A stretch of 64,000 nucleotides of DNA from Brienomyrus brachyistius (taxonomy: Eukaryota > Chordata > Actinopteri > Osteoglossiformes > Mormyridae): assembly GCF_023856365.1 (NCBI RefSeq), contig NC_064552.1, positions 186,001-250,000 on the forward strand, written 5' to 3'. The translations under genes and the position numbers were made by a program. Positions 43,539-54,707 of this stretch are shown here, one piece after another. Below the pieces are notes generated by a model. It saw only the letters and a list, made by a program, of their open reading frames with translations. It had not been told where the DNA came from and did no database searches. The first letter of the stretch is position 1. Every line of letters starts with the position of its first letter.

Positions 43539-44050
43539 GGTCCAGCTGTCATAGGAGGTGTGGCAATGTCACTGCACTCACTGTGATCCAAAGGAATCAC
43601 CAAATAAAGCCACTCCTCAGGTCCAGCTGCCATAAGAGGTGTGGCAATGTCACTGCACTCACTCACTGTGATCCAAAGGAATCACCAAATAAAGCCACTC
43701 CTCAGGTCCAGCTGCCATAAGAGGTGTGGCAATGTCACTGCACTCTCTCACTGTGATCCAAAGGGATCACCAAATAAAGCCACTCCTCAGGTCCAGCTGC
43801 CATAAGAGGTGTGGCAATGTCACTGCACTCACTCACTGTGATCCAAAGGAATCACCAAATAAAGCCACTCCTCAGGTCCAGCTGCCATAAGAGGTGTGGC
43901 AATGTCACTGCACTCTCTCACTGTGATCCAAAGGGATCACCAAATAAAGCCACTCCTCAGGTCCAGCTGCCATAAGAGGTGTGGCAATGTCACTGCACTC
44001 TCTCACTGTGATCCAAAGGGATCACCAAATAAAGCCACTCCTCAGGTCCA
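43539..44050. repeat. Tandem repeat, 85-bp unit
   Basis: Six copies of an 85-bp unit running from GGTCCAGCTGCCATAAGAGG to CAAATAAAGCCACTCCTCA. The first copy is 81 bp because it has one CACT fewer. Two variants, GGAATCACC with CACTCACTCACTG and GGGATCACC with CACTCTCTCACTG, alternate in the middle. Each unit contains AATAAA. Confidence 0.95.
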
Positions 44051-44059
44051 GATGCCATG

Positions 44060-44425
44060 TTAAGCATCCTGTTCCACCTGGGGTTCAGATTTTCCATTCC
44101 TGCTGATTTGCCGAATGGATGTATCTAACAACACCTGCAAGATGCAGGTAGACTTCACTTGAAAATGCAGGTTTTATCCTTAACATACATAAACATATGA
44201 TCTCCCTCCCTGAAACACAGATGAACGTGACCTCATTTAACACAAACATGTGATCATACTCCCTGATACGCACACACACAGACAGACACATGATCTCACT
44301 CCCTTACACACATATACTATGTGAAGAAGCTTGTTCTACCTGGGGGTTCAGATTTCCCATTCCTGCTGGTTTGCCGAATGGATGCATCTAACAACACCTG
44401 CAAGATGCAGGTAGATTTAAAGATG
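44060..44425. repeat. Two direct copies of about 100 bp separated by 160 bp
   Basis: 44066-44155 and 44328-44418 share TTCAGATTTTCCATTCCTGC / TTCAGATTTCCCATTCCTGC, TTTGCCGAATGGATG and AACAACACCTGCAAGATGCA. Confidence 0.8.
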
Positions 44426-44663
44426 CAGGTCTATATCTAGGCGGATCTGTCAGTCAGCCAATCACAGCTCAGCAATCCCATCATACATTTATGTGATCGC
44501 AGGTGACTGTTGTTTACCTCAACAGTTACTGTGGCTTAAGTCTCATAAACTGTCTCCATTTAAATTATGGACCCACAAGGCTTGAGTTACTTACAAAATG
44601 CCAACATTTATAAATACATTTAAAAATACAGATATATTATATTATTGCTTCATAATTTGTAGT

Positions 44664-44669
44664 TTTATT
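44664..44669 (-). terminator. Candidate ASB3 poly(A) signal
   Basis: AATAAA on the minus strand (TTTATT on plus), about 205 bases past the ASB3 stop codon. It is the nearest good signal seen. Inferred. Confidence 0.5.
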
Positions 44670-44874
44670 TAGTTTAAGTACAAAAAAAATGATATCTTGA
44701 TAACAGCAACTGGTCGTACTACTGGTCGTAGTAGAAATGACATCTGGAACAGAGCTGGATTACGCTGACTGTTGATACTCAGTCACTTTGAGAGGGAAAC
44801 ACCAGGGACATTATGTAGCGATAGTGGCACCTGCTGACACATTTGGCAGCAGTGTGACCGAGAGCTGGGCGTGG

Positions 44875-47800
44875 TCACTGGCCCTGGGAACCTGCACCTT
44901 CCTGCTCAGCCTGCTTTGGTAAGTCATGTGCTCCGAAGACATCAACAAAGTTAAGGTAGTCCTGAAGGAGAACAGGCACTGGCAGCCGGCGTACAAAGGT
45001 CTTGCTGGCTAGCGACTGGCTGCCCACCACGTTCCTCACAGCTAACCGACACAAATGGCACAAAGGAGGCATTGACTCTGAAAGAAAGAGTGGAGAAGTG
45101 AGCAAGACATCCGATCAGAGAGCTGCCATAGTGCCAACTCACTACACAACAAAATGACAGACATTACATGGGAAGTCATCACTGGTAGATTTACTGACCG
45201 AGATGTGGGCGTGGCTTCCAGGTGGACTCCGCCCGTCGCTGGTACAGACTGGCCAACAGTGATGGAGGCAGCAGGCTCCAGTTGGTGAACTCCAGCAGGA
45301 AGTTAATAACATCACTTTCTACCTTCTCAAACCTGTCAGCAAGACCATCAGGAGACAGGGGTACTTAAAGAGCTGGCTGGAGCAGACCCGGGGTAAGTTT
45401 ACAGCCAGGGGTAGGAGTCTAGGGGTACTCACAGCACAGGATGTAGAAGGAGTGAAGGCTGCAGTCCAGCCTGAAGCAGCAGCGGCAGCCAGTCCAGTGC
45501 ACTGGAGGCTTGTTCTTCCTCCAGACTACAAGCCAGCAGCTCTTCCAGGGGTCCTCCAGAAGGCAGGCCTGTATGGTCCAGTAGAAGCGCTAGTACAGAG
45601 TGCTGGCGGAGTCGCAGGCACTTGCTGTAGAGCCCCCCATCCACGTGGGCCCCCGCCTTCAGGAGAAGTTGCACCAAGGAGTGGACCTGACTTGCCCTGT
45701 CCCAGGGAAAGCATTGTCACAGGAAGCATCTAACGATACAGTAGAGACAGGGAATGAACCAAGCAAAGTATTCGCTCATTCTGAGACAGCAAGTGCATCA
45801 AAGGGACAAATTATGACATGGAGAGGGAACAAATTAATATCATCATCTCAGCTGCTCACTGTCTCACTTTAGTTTTTCCTTTTTGCATCTGAATTTTTCC
45901 AGCTGTAGATACTCAGAAACCTGCTTTGGAGATACTGAACAGGCCAGGTCCCACAGTTGTTCTATGCTGAGTAGATACCTTTCAAACTGAGAGCACTGGA
46001 ATGTCGCCAACGGCGATGGAAACCCAAAGGCCTGGCAGTTCTGGGCATCCGGGCTGTACCCAGCCCTCAGCAACAGCTGAAGGCTCTCCACCTGGCCACC
46101 TAAAACCGCAGAGTACACCGGGCTGACTTTCCCAACCTGGCGGTCACATGCGCGGTCTGTCAGGGGCAGAAGACGCTCCAGGATGCTGGGAGGGAAGAGG
46201 AGTAACACCGGAATGCTTATACACTGAAAACTGAAAGAGGAGTGACACCACAATGCCTATGCTTATACACGGAACAATAGAAGGTGGAGTCACACCGGAA
46301 TGCTTATATACTGAACACTGAAAGAGGAGTGACACCAGAATGCTTACACACTGAACACTGAAAGAGGAGTCACACTTAAATGTTTATACAATGCAATGCT
46401 AACACATAGGTACAGACACTAATATGCCAACTGAAAAGCGAGGAGCCAGTGTCAGAAACGGCCTTCACTCGGGCAGGAGCCAGTGTCAGAAACGGCCTTC
46501 ACTCGGGCAGGAGCCAGTGTCAGAAACGGCCTTCACTCGGGCAGGAGCCAGTGTCAGAAACGGCCTTCACACGGGCAGGAGCCAGTGTCAGAAACGGCCT
46601 TCACACGGGCAGGAGCCAGTGTCAGAAACGGCCTTCACTCGGGCAGGAGCCAGTGTCAGAAACGGCCTTCACTCGGGCAGGAGCCAGTGTCAGAAACGGC
46701 CTTCACATGGGCAGGTAAGATATAACTGAAGGGACACATAAAAACTCAAACATTCAAACCAGAGAAGTACATCGAGGCTCTTCAGCACTGGCACAAGAGA
46801 AAGCTGTGAGCACAAAATAAAAACAAAGCAAGAAACCGGTTGGAGGGAGGATATTCAGGTACCTGGTGTGACCGAACTGGGCTGCAGCATGAATGGGCAG
46901 CTGCCATGCGTCCTCATTGCAGTAGAGATTCGGGTCAGCACCATACTCCAGCAGAGCGGTCACACAGGACAGGTGGCCTTCCTGGGACGCTATCAGCAGG
47001 GGCGTGGCCAGATCATGGGATTGGTGGTTCGTGTCAGCGCCTGGAGGTGGGGACAAAGGGGGGTGGGGTCACAGGCAGGAACAGAACAGTGCCACACTCA
47101 GACATGATCAACCAGCAGAAACTGCTAGTCCTCTTATAATTCCCAAAAACCGAAGCCGTGTTTTGTCTGGGCTTCCATCCAGACACTGGACTGTGGAGTG
47201 CTGAATGAAGCTGAAGCTGCTCCCATCTCACCCCCCTATCTCCAAGTGTGGGCACCAAACCCCTCCATACCAGCCTCTGCCAGCAGCTCCAAACATCGGC
47301 GCTGGCCATACTGTGCAGCCACAAAGAGGGGCGTAATCTCAAAGTCATCAGTGATGTCTAGTTGGGCCACACCCACCAGGAAGCTCACCACCTCGGAATG
47401 ACCCTGACCACAAGAAAGAGAAGAACAAAGAGAAGAATAATTTATATAACCAGTATAAGCCTTGTTATATATACACAGCAGAGCACGAAGCGAAGCAGAA
47501 ACATCACGCTCTGTGCGGCTTGTGTTATATACACACACAGCAGAGCAGGAAGCGAAGCAGAAACATCACGCTCCGTGCGGCTTGTGTTATATACACACAC
47601 AGCAGAGCACGAAGCGAAGCACAAGCATCACGCTCCGTGCGGCTTGTGTTATATATAAGCAGCAGAGCACGAAGCGAAGCACAAGCATCACGCTCCGTGC
47701 GGCTTGTGTTATATATAAACAGCAGAGCATGAAGCGAAGCACAAGCATCACGCTCCGTGCGGCTTGTGTTATATACACACACAGCAGAGCACGAAGCGAA

Positions 47801-49360
47801 GCACAAGCATCACGCTCCGTGCGGCTTGTGTTATATATAAACAGCAGAGCACGAAGCGAAGCACAAGCATCACGCTCCGTGCGGCCCGTGTTATATATAA
47901 ACAGCAGAGCACGAAGCGAAGCACAAGCATCACGCTCCGTGCAGCTTGTGTTATATATAAACAGCAGAGCATGAAGCGAAGCACAAGCATCACGCTCCGT
48001 GCGGCTTGTGTTATATACACACACAGCAGAGCACGAAGCGAAGCACAAGCATCACGCTCCGTGCGGCCCATGTTATATATAATGATGATGATGCTGTATG
48101 GTTGTTAAGTGTAGACTGCAAGGCCTGCATCTATGGCGGACACCTTGAACGTTGCTTGGTGCAAACAGCTCCAGCCGGATGCAGAGTGGCTGCTGTTGAC
48201 CTCTGACCCTTCTCGCACCAACAGTTCCACCACCTTCCTGTGTCCACTATCGACAGCTGCAGATTTCACACACACAGACAATTACGCAATAATCAGCCAA
48301 ACTGCTGAACCAAGTTGTAACATAAAACAGGAAGCATGGCCGATAAATGGCCTCACTCATGGAAAAAGCTGATGGGCTACTGCTATAATAATCTGAAAAT
48401 GTCCAACAAACAGACCATCATGTTAGTCTCTCAGCAAACGAACAGAGTGAAATATCAGAAGCAAGCTGATGTCACCGGGAATTTGTTGGCTGTAAACTCT
48501 CACAAGGACAGGACGAAAGTCCTACCTGCAAAGAGTGGGCTGGCACCATCATTGTTCACACGGTTGACATCAGCCCCAGCCTGAAGAAGACTCTGCACCA
48601 GGCTCAGGTGACCCTGCTCGGCGGCCAGATAGAGAGCCGTGCTGCCGTCATGTGTCAGGGTGTTCACATAGCCTCTGCTCTGGGACTTGGAGCGTGCTGG
48701 AGGTGGTTAGCACAGGCTGACTGTAACAGGGCTACCCAAGTGTGGCTCCAAGATGACACGTACATGCAGTGCCACAGCAAGCTCATATGAATGTAAACAG
48801 AAATAGATAATGGAACTGTAAAGGCAGCAAATTATCTAGCACAGGTGATAGGTGCGTTTTATGAAATACATCTTCTTTTCGGGGAAGATGGTGGTCTATC
48901 GTTCGGCAACCGGAGGGTTGCAGGTTTGAAGCTTGGTTCCTCCTGACCCCATCAAAATGTCCTTGAGCAAGACACTGAACCTCAAATTGCTCCCTGTGTG
49001 CAGACTGGTGCCTTGCATGGCAGCCTCCGCCACTGGTGTATGAATGCGTGTGTGGATGGGTGAATGTGAGGCATGCAATGTAAAGCACTTTGAGTACTCT
49101 TAAGAGTAGAAAAGCGCTATATACATGCAATCCATTTACCATTTTTTATGATAGTACTGCTCACCTGCCTTCAGTAGTATCTGCGCACATCTGTGGGCAC
49201 CACCAAATGCTGCTTCATGCAACGCGTTCCAGCCCCGGTTGTCCCTGACGTCGATGCTGTAGTTTTTCTGTATCAAACGCCTCACCAGCCGGTGGTTCCG
49301 CTCACGCGCTGCCAGCGCCACAGCAGAGCACGTGTGCTGGTAACACTCTGTAAAATCCAT
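44875..49360 (-). CDS. asb3: Ankyrin repeat and SOCS box protein 3, nine coding exons
   Basis: Substrate-recognition subunit of an Elongin B/C-Cullin 5 ubiquitin ligase; mammalian ASB3 is reported to bind TNF-R2 (family knowledge). Exons on the minus strand: 49360-49165, 48696-48526, 48256-48144, 47403-47271, 47040-46863, 46185-45979, 45696-45433, 45332-45199, 45077-44875. Summed length is 1599 nt, 532 residues plus stop, against 518 in human. Every junction has AG acceptors and GT donors, and phases 1,1,0,1,2,2,2,1 all close. The start [14 protein letters not shown] matches the known N-terminus. Ankyrin repeats fill residues 10-345, for example [66 protein letters not shown] and [11 protein letters not shown]. 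The last exon is the SOCS box: [15 protein letters not shown] (BC-box side) and [11 protein letters not shown]. The donor after exon 3 (GTGTCC) is weak. Introns are short (100-740 bp). The copy looks functional. Confidence 0.95.
45933..45979 (-). other. Intron 6 start of ASB3 with a readable extension
   Basis: The frame of exon 6 stays open for more than 100 bases past the GTATCTAC donor at 45978. Failure to splice would add intron-encoded residues ([10 protein letters not shown]...) rather than stop at once. Homology with ASB3 and phase agreement with exon 7 favour splicing at 45979. Confidence 0.4.
46206..46385. repeat. 40-bp tandem repeat in ASB3 intron 5
   Basis: Four to five imperfect copies of GAATGCTTATACACTGAACA followed by CTGAAAGAGGAGTGACACC, starting about 20 bp from the acceptor of exon 6. 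Confidence 0.85.
46441..46714. repeat. 34-bp minisatellite in ASB3 intron 5
   Basis: Eight almost identical copies of GCCAGTGTCAGAAACGGCCT plus TCACTCGGGCAGGA. Variants are TCACACGG and TCACATGG. Such uniformity suggests recent expansion. Confidence 0.95.
47455..48078. repeat. 60-bp minisatellite filling ASB3 intron 3
   Basis: About ten copies of a 60-62-bp unit made of AGCAGAGCACGAAGCGAAGC, ACAAGCATCACGCTCCGTGC and GGCTTGTGTTATATATAAAC (or ATATACACACAC). It occupies most of the 740-bp intron. Because 60 is divisible by three, long frames appear on both strands. They are not genes. Confidence 0.95.
48866..49140 (+). mobile_element. tRNA-derived SINE in ASB3 intron 1
   Basis: The plus strand reads GATGGTGGTCTATCGTTCGG (A-box side), a B-box-like GGTTTGAAGC, CCTTGAGCAAGACACTGAAC, TGTAAAGCACTTTGAGTACT and GAAAAGCGCTATATACATGC, and ends at the tail AATCCATTTACCA. 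This is a widespread fish SINE layout. It lies antisense to ASB3 and ends about 20 bp from the exon 1 donor. Confidence 0.8.
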
Positions 49361-50004
49361 CGGGTCTCTCCACCTTTACCTAGAAAATGCCATCGGATAA
49401 TACTACTGAAGGCAGATGAAGAAAGAGTCATTTAACTAAATAACAATATCACTGATTCTGTATGCTGGTTTTGCATTTCCATTACTAAGGCTTGTCTAAG
49501 GTGTCTGGTTTTTTATTTTTATTTTGTTTTATACCTAATATTCTTTTATAATTTTCACATTTCATTACATGTAAAACATCTGTCTTAATCATAAAAATCC
49601 ATCTTCTAATTACTTATTTTAAAACAGGCAAATGTATTTTGAAATCACTTTTGGTAAAAAGCATATACATTAAAATAAATTAAAAGCGTCATACATAATA
49701 TGAAACTGTAGAATAACAAGCTGAAGGAAAATCTTGCATGTACCGGACTGCAAACATTTAACTCTGGACAGGCACTGGACTACATTTAACCGTTTAGCCT
49801 TCCTACAAGAATAAAATAAATACGATATCAGCCGCAGAATCCTTGCCAAGCTTGTGATATTCTCATTGTACAACCTGAAATGATACCACAGCCTTTTCTA
49901 AAACAAATCGTATACAACAACAAATATCTGATTTAAAAATAAAAAAAAACACTTAACAAAGGTAAAGCCATGTTTAAAATTATCGGGTTAAAAGGCTACT
50001 TGCC
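49361..50004 (-). other. ASB3 5' leader with possible GC-AG intron
   Basis: An acceptor-like GCATTTTCTAG ends at 49380, 19 bases before the ATG. Upstream, AGAGG|GCAAGT at 50004/50003 resembles a GC-type donor. Splicing would remove 49380-50003. Inferred from consensus only. Confidence 0.35.
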
Positions 50005-50029
50005 CTCTAGCTGCAGCGCTCGAACTCAT

Positions 50030-50120
50030 ATATACGCTTCCGGTATCGCGCCACTCTAAATAAGATTTGCTATGATTGGTTGGAGAATCTGTCAATCCCA
50101 GTTAGGTTTTCTGTGATTGG
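50030..50120 (-). promoter_or_regulatory. Proposed ASB3 promoter: two CCAAT boxes and ETS site
   Basis: Read on the minus strand: CCAAT at 50120-50116, a second CCAAT at 50079-50075, then GGCGCGATACCGGAAGCG (E2F-like next to an ETS core CCGGAAG at 50043-50037), and TATATATGAG. The order and spacing suit a broadly expressed vertebrate promoter firing toward ASB3. The transcription start is inferred to lie near 50020-50030. Confidence 0.55.
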
Positions 50121-50204
50121 ACAGAGCATCATGGGTCGTGAATATACCGTATATCATAAAGTACAGGATGCGGCTTCAATTAAGTACATTCATAAATATT
50201 AAAA

Positions 50205-50278
50205 CCCTGTAAAGCGCTTTGGGATAACTTTGTTGTGAAAGGCGCTATATAAAAAATAAATATATTTTATTGAATTCT
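50205..50278 (+). mobile_element. SINE/LINE 3' tail fragment
   Basis: CTGTAAAGCGCTTTGGGATA and GAAAGGCGCTATATAAAAAA match the common 3' tail of fish SINE/LINE families. Only the tail is present, directly upstream of the ASB3 promoter. Confidence 0.6.
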
Positions 50279-51485
50279 ATAAATATGTATATATTTATTA
50301 CATTACAGTACATACCATTGGTTTGGGAAGGGTTATTGATAGATAAGCATTATTTAATCTAGCAAACGTTTAGCTTGCTGGAGACATTCGCTTAAAACCT
50401 CATGTGGTTTGATTAATAGCAGATCAACGACTCTTGCTTGTGGTGGCTAGAGGGCGCTGAATGACCATCACCAGAATTATACATGTTTCAGCATTAGTGT
50501 TTAGCATTAGTGTCTGAAGTCCCGGCAAGATTGGCAAGATTCCTCACTCTAATGTTGAAGCTAAAGTGCCTGGTTTTGCACTCCAGTCCCTGGAGCAACT
50601 TGGGCTTAAGGGCTTTGCTAAAAAGCCCAGTGCTGTTGCAGCCTTGGGATTTGAACCAGTGAATTTTCAGTCACCAGCCATCTGTGTCCTAACCAGCATG
50701 TGGATCAAAGTAAGCAAAGCAAACCCCCCATCAGAAATTCAGTCCAGGGTGAAGTCAAGGCTGCTAACAAGGATCCTCTGTTGTGAGCCCCAAAGGTGCC
50801 AACCTACTAATTTTCTCATTTTCTCTGTTTCTGCTGGTAAAGTGACGTAGACATCTGCGAAACAGTGGTCTGCATGGGGTTCCAAGTCCTGGGTGAAAAA
50901 CATACAGAGGCCTGTCAGCTGCTGCCTTTGCAGACAGGAAAATCCATCACCCCCGCCGGTGATGGCACTCCACTGTTATGCATTAGTGGAGGGGCTGATG
51001 CTGCGACCCATTAGGAGCATCATTCCAGCCAGCCTATACTCCTTCAGTGTGCATGCTGTGTCCATGGGAGACTTCATATCAGAGGCTCTCTGAACCACCC
51101 TGGAGCTCTAGGACAATAAAAACTGCTAAGCAAGGCTTTTACTCACTGCCTTACCAGCTGACCATACTGCAGTCTCATGCAGACTCAGCACCGAGCTCTT
51201 CACTATCAGGCGTAACAGCTCAGTCTGTGCTCAATCTCTCTGCAGACCCCAGCAAGGATGGATGAGCAGAAATACCTCTTTCACCATAATTCAGGGGTGG
51301 CGTGTAGGGGTGGCTGTGGTTATGGGGTTTTGGGGTTTCCTCTCAGTCAGCCAATAACTGTGGGTCCCCAGGATTGGAGGATTGGAATTGAGACCCACTG
51401 TTTTAGTATTAGCTGACTGAGAGGTCATCCCAAAAACCCGCACTCACAGCAGCTCTCCATGGATCAGAGTCACCACTTTTGCCAT
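50279..51485. other. No gene identified
   Basis: Frames at 50566-50850 and 50893-51093 show no domain. No exon of a divergent neighbour gene was recognised. Confidence 0.35.
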
Positions 51486-51600
51486 AATTCAATTCAATTC
51501 AATTCAATTCAATTCAATTCTATTTGTATAGCACATTATCACAACATTACATTTCACATTATTCCTACCCAAAGCCTCCAATATATAAGCCAGTGGCGGC
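51486..51600. mobile_element. Interspersed repeat fragment, (AATTC)n plus GTATAGCAC
   Basis: Seven AATTC units, then TATTTGTATAGCACATTATC and ACAACATTACATT, as in the start of the repeat at 14169. The rest is truncated. Confidence 0.65.
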
Positions 51601-52120
51601 ATTTTTTTGGCAAGTTGCCAAGTAAATTTGCAAATTAACACCTAAGTAGTTTCTGGGTCACTGGCGTCTGTAGACTGAATAACTTGAACACAAAATATGC
51701 AATGTGTCCTTTATTGAATTTCTTTTTTGGTGTTCTTGTAATTGCAGTACATAACATGCTCCAGAGGGGGGCAGCAGAAGCTTACATTTCCTGTGGCGGA
51801 AATGTCCATGTCTTACCATTGATAATGATAACAATGGTAATGATAATAGGAATGTGGTCTTCCCAGTTGATATGGTGTCTTAAATTAGATTTGGAGGTGC
51901 GACCTTCTCTTTTTTTTTGCAGATTCATCTCGATGCCCCAACTTTTGTCTGCTTTTATCTGGGCACAGTCTTGGCAGAGTTACATTAGCCCAACAGAATT
52001 CATGAAAAAATACGGAATGTTTATATTTCCCATAAATGATGTACTGTTCAGCCTAGCGAATTTTCATAGTTAAATGCAGGGAGCATTAGCTGTTAGCATG
52101 ACTGAAAACAGTTTTAGATT
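51601..52120. other. No gene seen
   Basis: A frame at 51684-52073 (129 codons) has no recognisable domain and was not called. Confidence 0.35.
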
Positions 52121-53193
52121 CACTGTCATGAGCGCTTTTCCGCCGCACCAGGTACCGTACTTTTCGTACTTCAAGGTTTTGGTTTTCCACTGGCGTACAA
52201 AGTGGTACTGGTACTGAATGACATCACAGCGTGAGGCGGGAATTTCGTACCAAGTTTGAAAAATGACTGTAGTTATAGGGCTGGACGATGTGCGATATTA
52301 ATACCGATAGTGCTTGTTATGCACATGAGGTTCTTACATCCCTTGTTAGCTAGATTGAGCTCAGGCTTTATCATACCTTCATATTATATGGACAGGAAGT
52401 TTTACAGAAGATTACTGACTCACAACTGGACTCAGACAGACTCAAGCCACAAAGTTGTTTAATTGTGACTCGACTCAGCAAAACAGATGGAAAGACATGA
52501 ACACTACTTGGACTTGAGGGCAGTTGACTTGAAACTTGGACCCAATGACTCAAGGAGAGCATGCTGGGAATGTTGTAAACAGCCCCTTGTTTATATAGTT
52601 GTAAATACTTGTATTGACTATTGTTGCATGTGTCCTTGGCTGTGTCATATGTGAGCCCTGTCCAATCCTTGCATGTCTCTAGCCGTTGTATAAATTACAC
52701 ACTGTGTATGTATCCTACAGTCAGACCTCCTACTGTTATGGGTGGTTTGGTAATTGTTGCCTGTGTTACTCCTTTTAAGGGTTAAATAAAAGAATGCTGT
52801 AAGCAAGCCTCTCGGTCGTTTGCTGCCCCGTAGCTTCGGTCTGCCAAATCTTACAATGCCTCATTTCTTGTCATGTATCTGTTTTTCTGACCAGATGACA
52901 ATTTAAGCTTGGGTCTTTCGTTTGTCCATGCATCCATTATTATTACTTTTTTTTTTACTTTGTTTATTGTTGTTTTATGAGTTTGTAAAATTTTTCAAGG
53001 AGCCGTTTGTATTGTTTCAGCAGCAGGTTATCTGCATGACAAATCAACAACGAAAGCATTTCATGTCCCACCCCAAAGTACTGAAGAATCACCAACTTGA
53101 GGTACTGGAACATTTGGTACTGGTACTCAATTGGAAGCCAATGGAAAAGAGAAAGTATGGTACTTGGTTGCGGTGGAAACACGCCCATAGTGA
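52121..53193. mobile_element. DNA transposon with about 35-bp inverted ends
   Basis: The left end reads CACTGTCATGAGCGCTTTTC, CGCCGCACCAGGTACCGTAC. The right end on the minus strand reads CACTATGGGCGTGTTTCCAC, CGCAACCAAGTACCATACTT. The two agree at most positions. No transposase frame is present. The interior carries an LTR-like insert at 52571-52855. A partial copy lies at 25923. The superfamily is uncertain: the termini begin CACT(A), but a target duplication was not established. Confidence 0.65.
52571..52855 (+). mobile_element. Probable solo LTR nested in the TIR transposon
   Basis: Starts TGTTGTAAACAGCC and ends AATCTTACA, with TATAAATTAC in the middle and GGTTAAATAAAAGAATGC near the end. 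AATG occurs on both sides (52569-52572 and 52855-52858), which could be a 4-bp target duplication overlapping the LTR ends. Related to the fragment at 18885-19065. Confidence 0.55.
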
Positions 53194-54707
53194 GACCCCC
53201 TCAGCTGACTCTTCCTAGTTCAGGTGTTAACAGGAGGTGTGGGATTTACGACTCCAGGAAGTGGCTTATTTCCTGCTGATAACTCATTATTGTCACCTTG
53301 AATTTCCATCAGACAATCTCCTCTGCCTTAGTACAGTGAGCTTTAGCTCCACACCACATAGGGACATATGACCTAGCATTACTCTGTGAGCTCTGTGATC
53401 TACCTCCAAGGATCCTCATTTTAACTGTGATTCTGAAGGTCACTGTGCCTGGGGGACTCCTAAAGCTTTGGCAGTGTGTTTTTCAGGAGTGATAGGCCAG
53501 CTTCTGAAATACAGAACCTAGAAGGCCTCCACAGGACCACAACAAAAACGTCATCACGTTTGTCTGCCCTTCTCTGCTCTGCTCTTTTCCTCTAGTGTGC
53601 CTTGCTGTCTGAGAAGACCAGTGACTCAGCTCCTTCCTGTTAAATCCAAGTCATTGTGGAAACTACTTTTACTGCCAGTGCTGAACATTGCATATGGATG
53701 TTGGTGTTTGGAAATGAATGGAGGTCAGTGTGTGGAGCTTGGAGCGTGAGAGTAACAGCCTATTGTCGCTAACCTAAGCAGGGTACTGAATTCATAACTA
53801 CAGTACTTCAATAAAACAGCCAAATGGATAAACGGACAAAAGGATGTATTTGTAAGGCATTTAGGCACAAGTGGCTGCTTGGTAGTTGCAGGACAATAAT
53901 TATAACAGAGTACCACTTCAGCAGTGCCTGGGATGGAGGAGTAGAGCCAAAGCATCTCTGTAGTATTGCACACGGATGCGGCTGCCTGGAAGGGTCATTC
54001 ACTGCCTGCAGTGGAAAATCTTACGGAAAAACATATAATTTTTTTCCAGCACATATATGGGCAAGCCTAACTCATAGAATTACCACAGAGAAGGTACAGC
54101 TGGAAAGCTCTTAAAGGATGGTTGAATTGCAGCCAATGAAGATCCCCCACAGGAGCCAAGCAGAGCTGGACAGGGCAAATGACCTCATTTCCTGTCACTG
54201 TTCTGGTGGCAGTCCTAAACCAATTCTGGTGTTTTCTCATGGTAAAGTGTGATAGTTAGTCTGTACCAGACTGCAAGCATATCTTTCTGTAACGTGGGCC
54301 TGAAATAGAATGCCTGCCTAAAAAGACCTCACTGGGAACTGCATAAGCAATAGCAATATATGTGTCAGGAATAAAATGAATTATTTATAATACTGTTAAA
54401 ATAATAATGTTTTGGAAAACCCATGAAAAGCGGGTGATTTAATTCAAAACATAAGTTTTAATTCTGTTCAAGTGCAGCTATTAAGGATGCTGCTATGGTC
54501 ATTCCCTGTTTTCATTTCCTCATAGAGAGCAGCACCTGAAAGGGATTGGTTGTCAGGTTTATGGCCACTCCAGTTTCATTAAAATGTGACATCATCCCTG
54601 AAATATCCCTGCAAAAGAAGATGCTTTTGGTCAGGATGCATGAAGGATATGTGCACGTTTGAGTGTGTTATGAGTTTGTGCTCGTGAAAAGTGTGCAGGA
54701 AACCTCA
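53194..54707. other. No gene identified
   Basis: Frames at 53725-53973 (minus) and 53824-54114 (plus) overlap and show no domain. Confidence 0.35.

Noticed and set aside
43539..44050. CRISPR-like regular array
   Set aside because: The whole unit repeats without unique spacers, in a genome with introns and SINEs; the same applies to the other arrays.
50279..51485. Divergent neighbour gene sharing the ASB3 promoter
   Set aside because: I looked for exons of a divergent gene to the right of the promoter and found none that could be supported.
51684..52073. 129-codon frame
   Set aside because: No known motif, AT-rich context and low-complexity runs; length is not improbable by chance.
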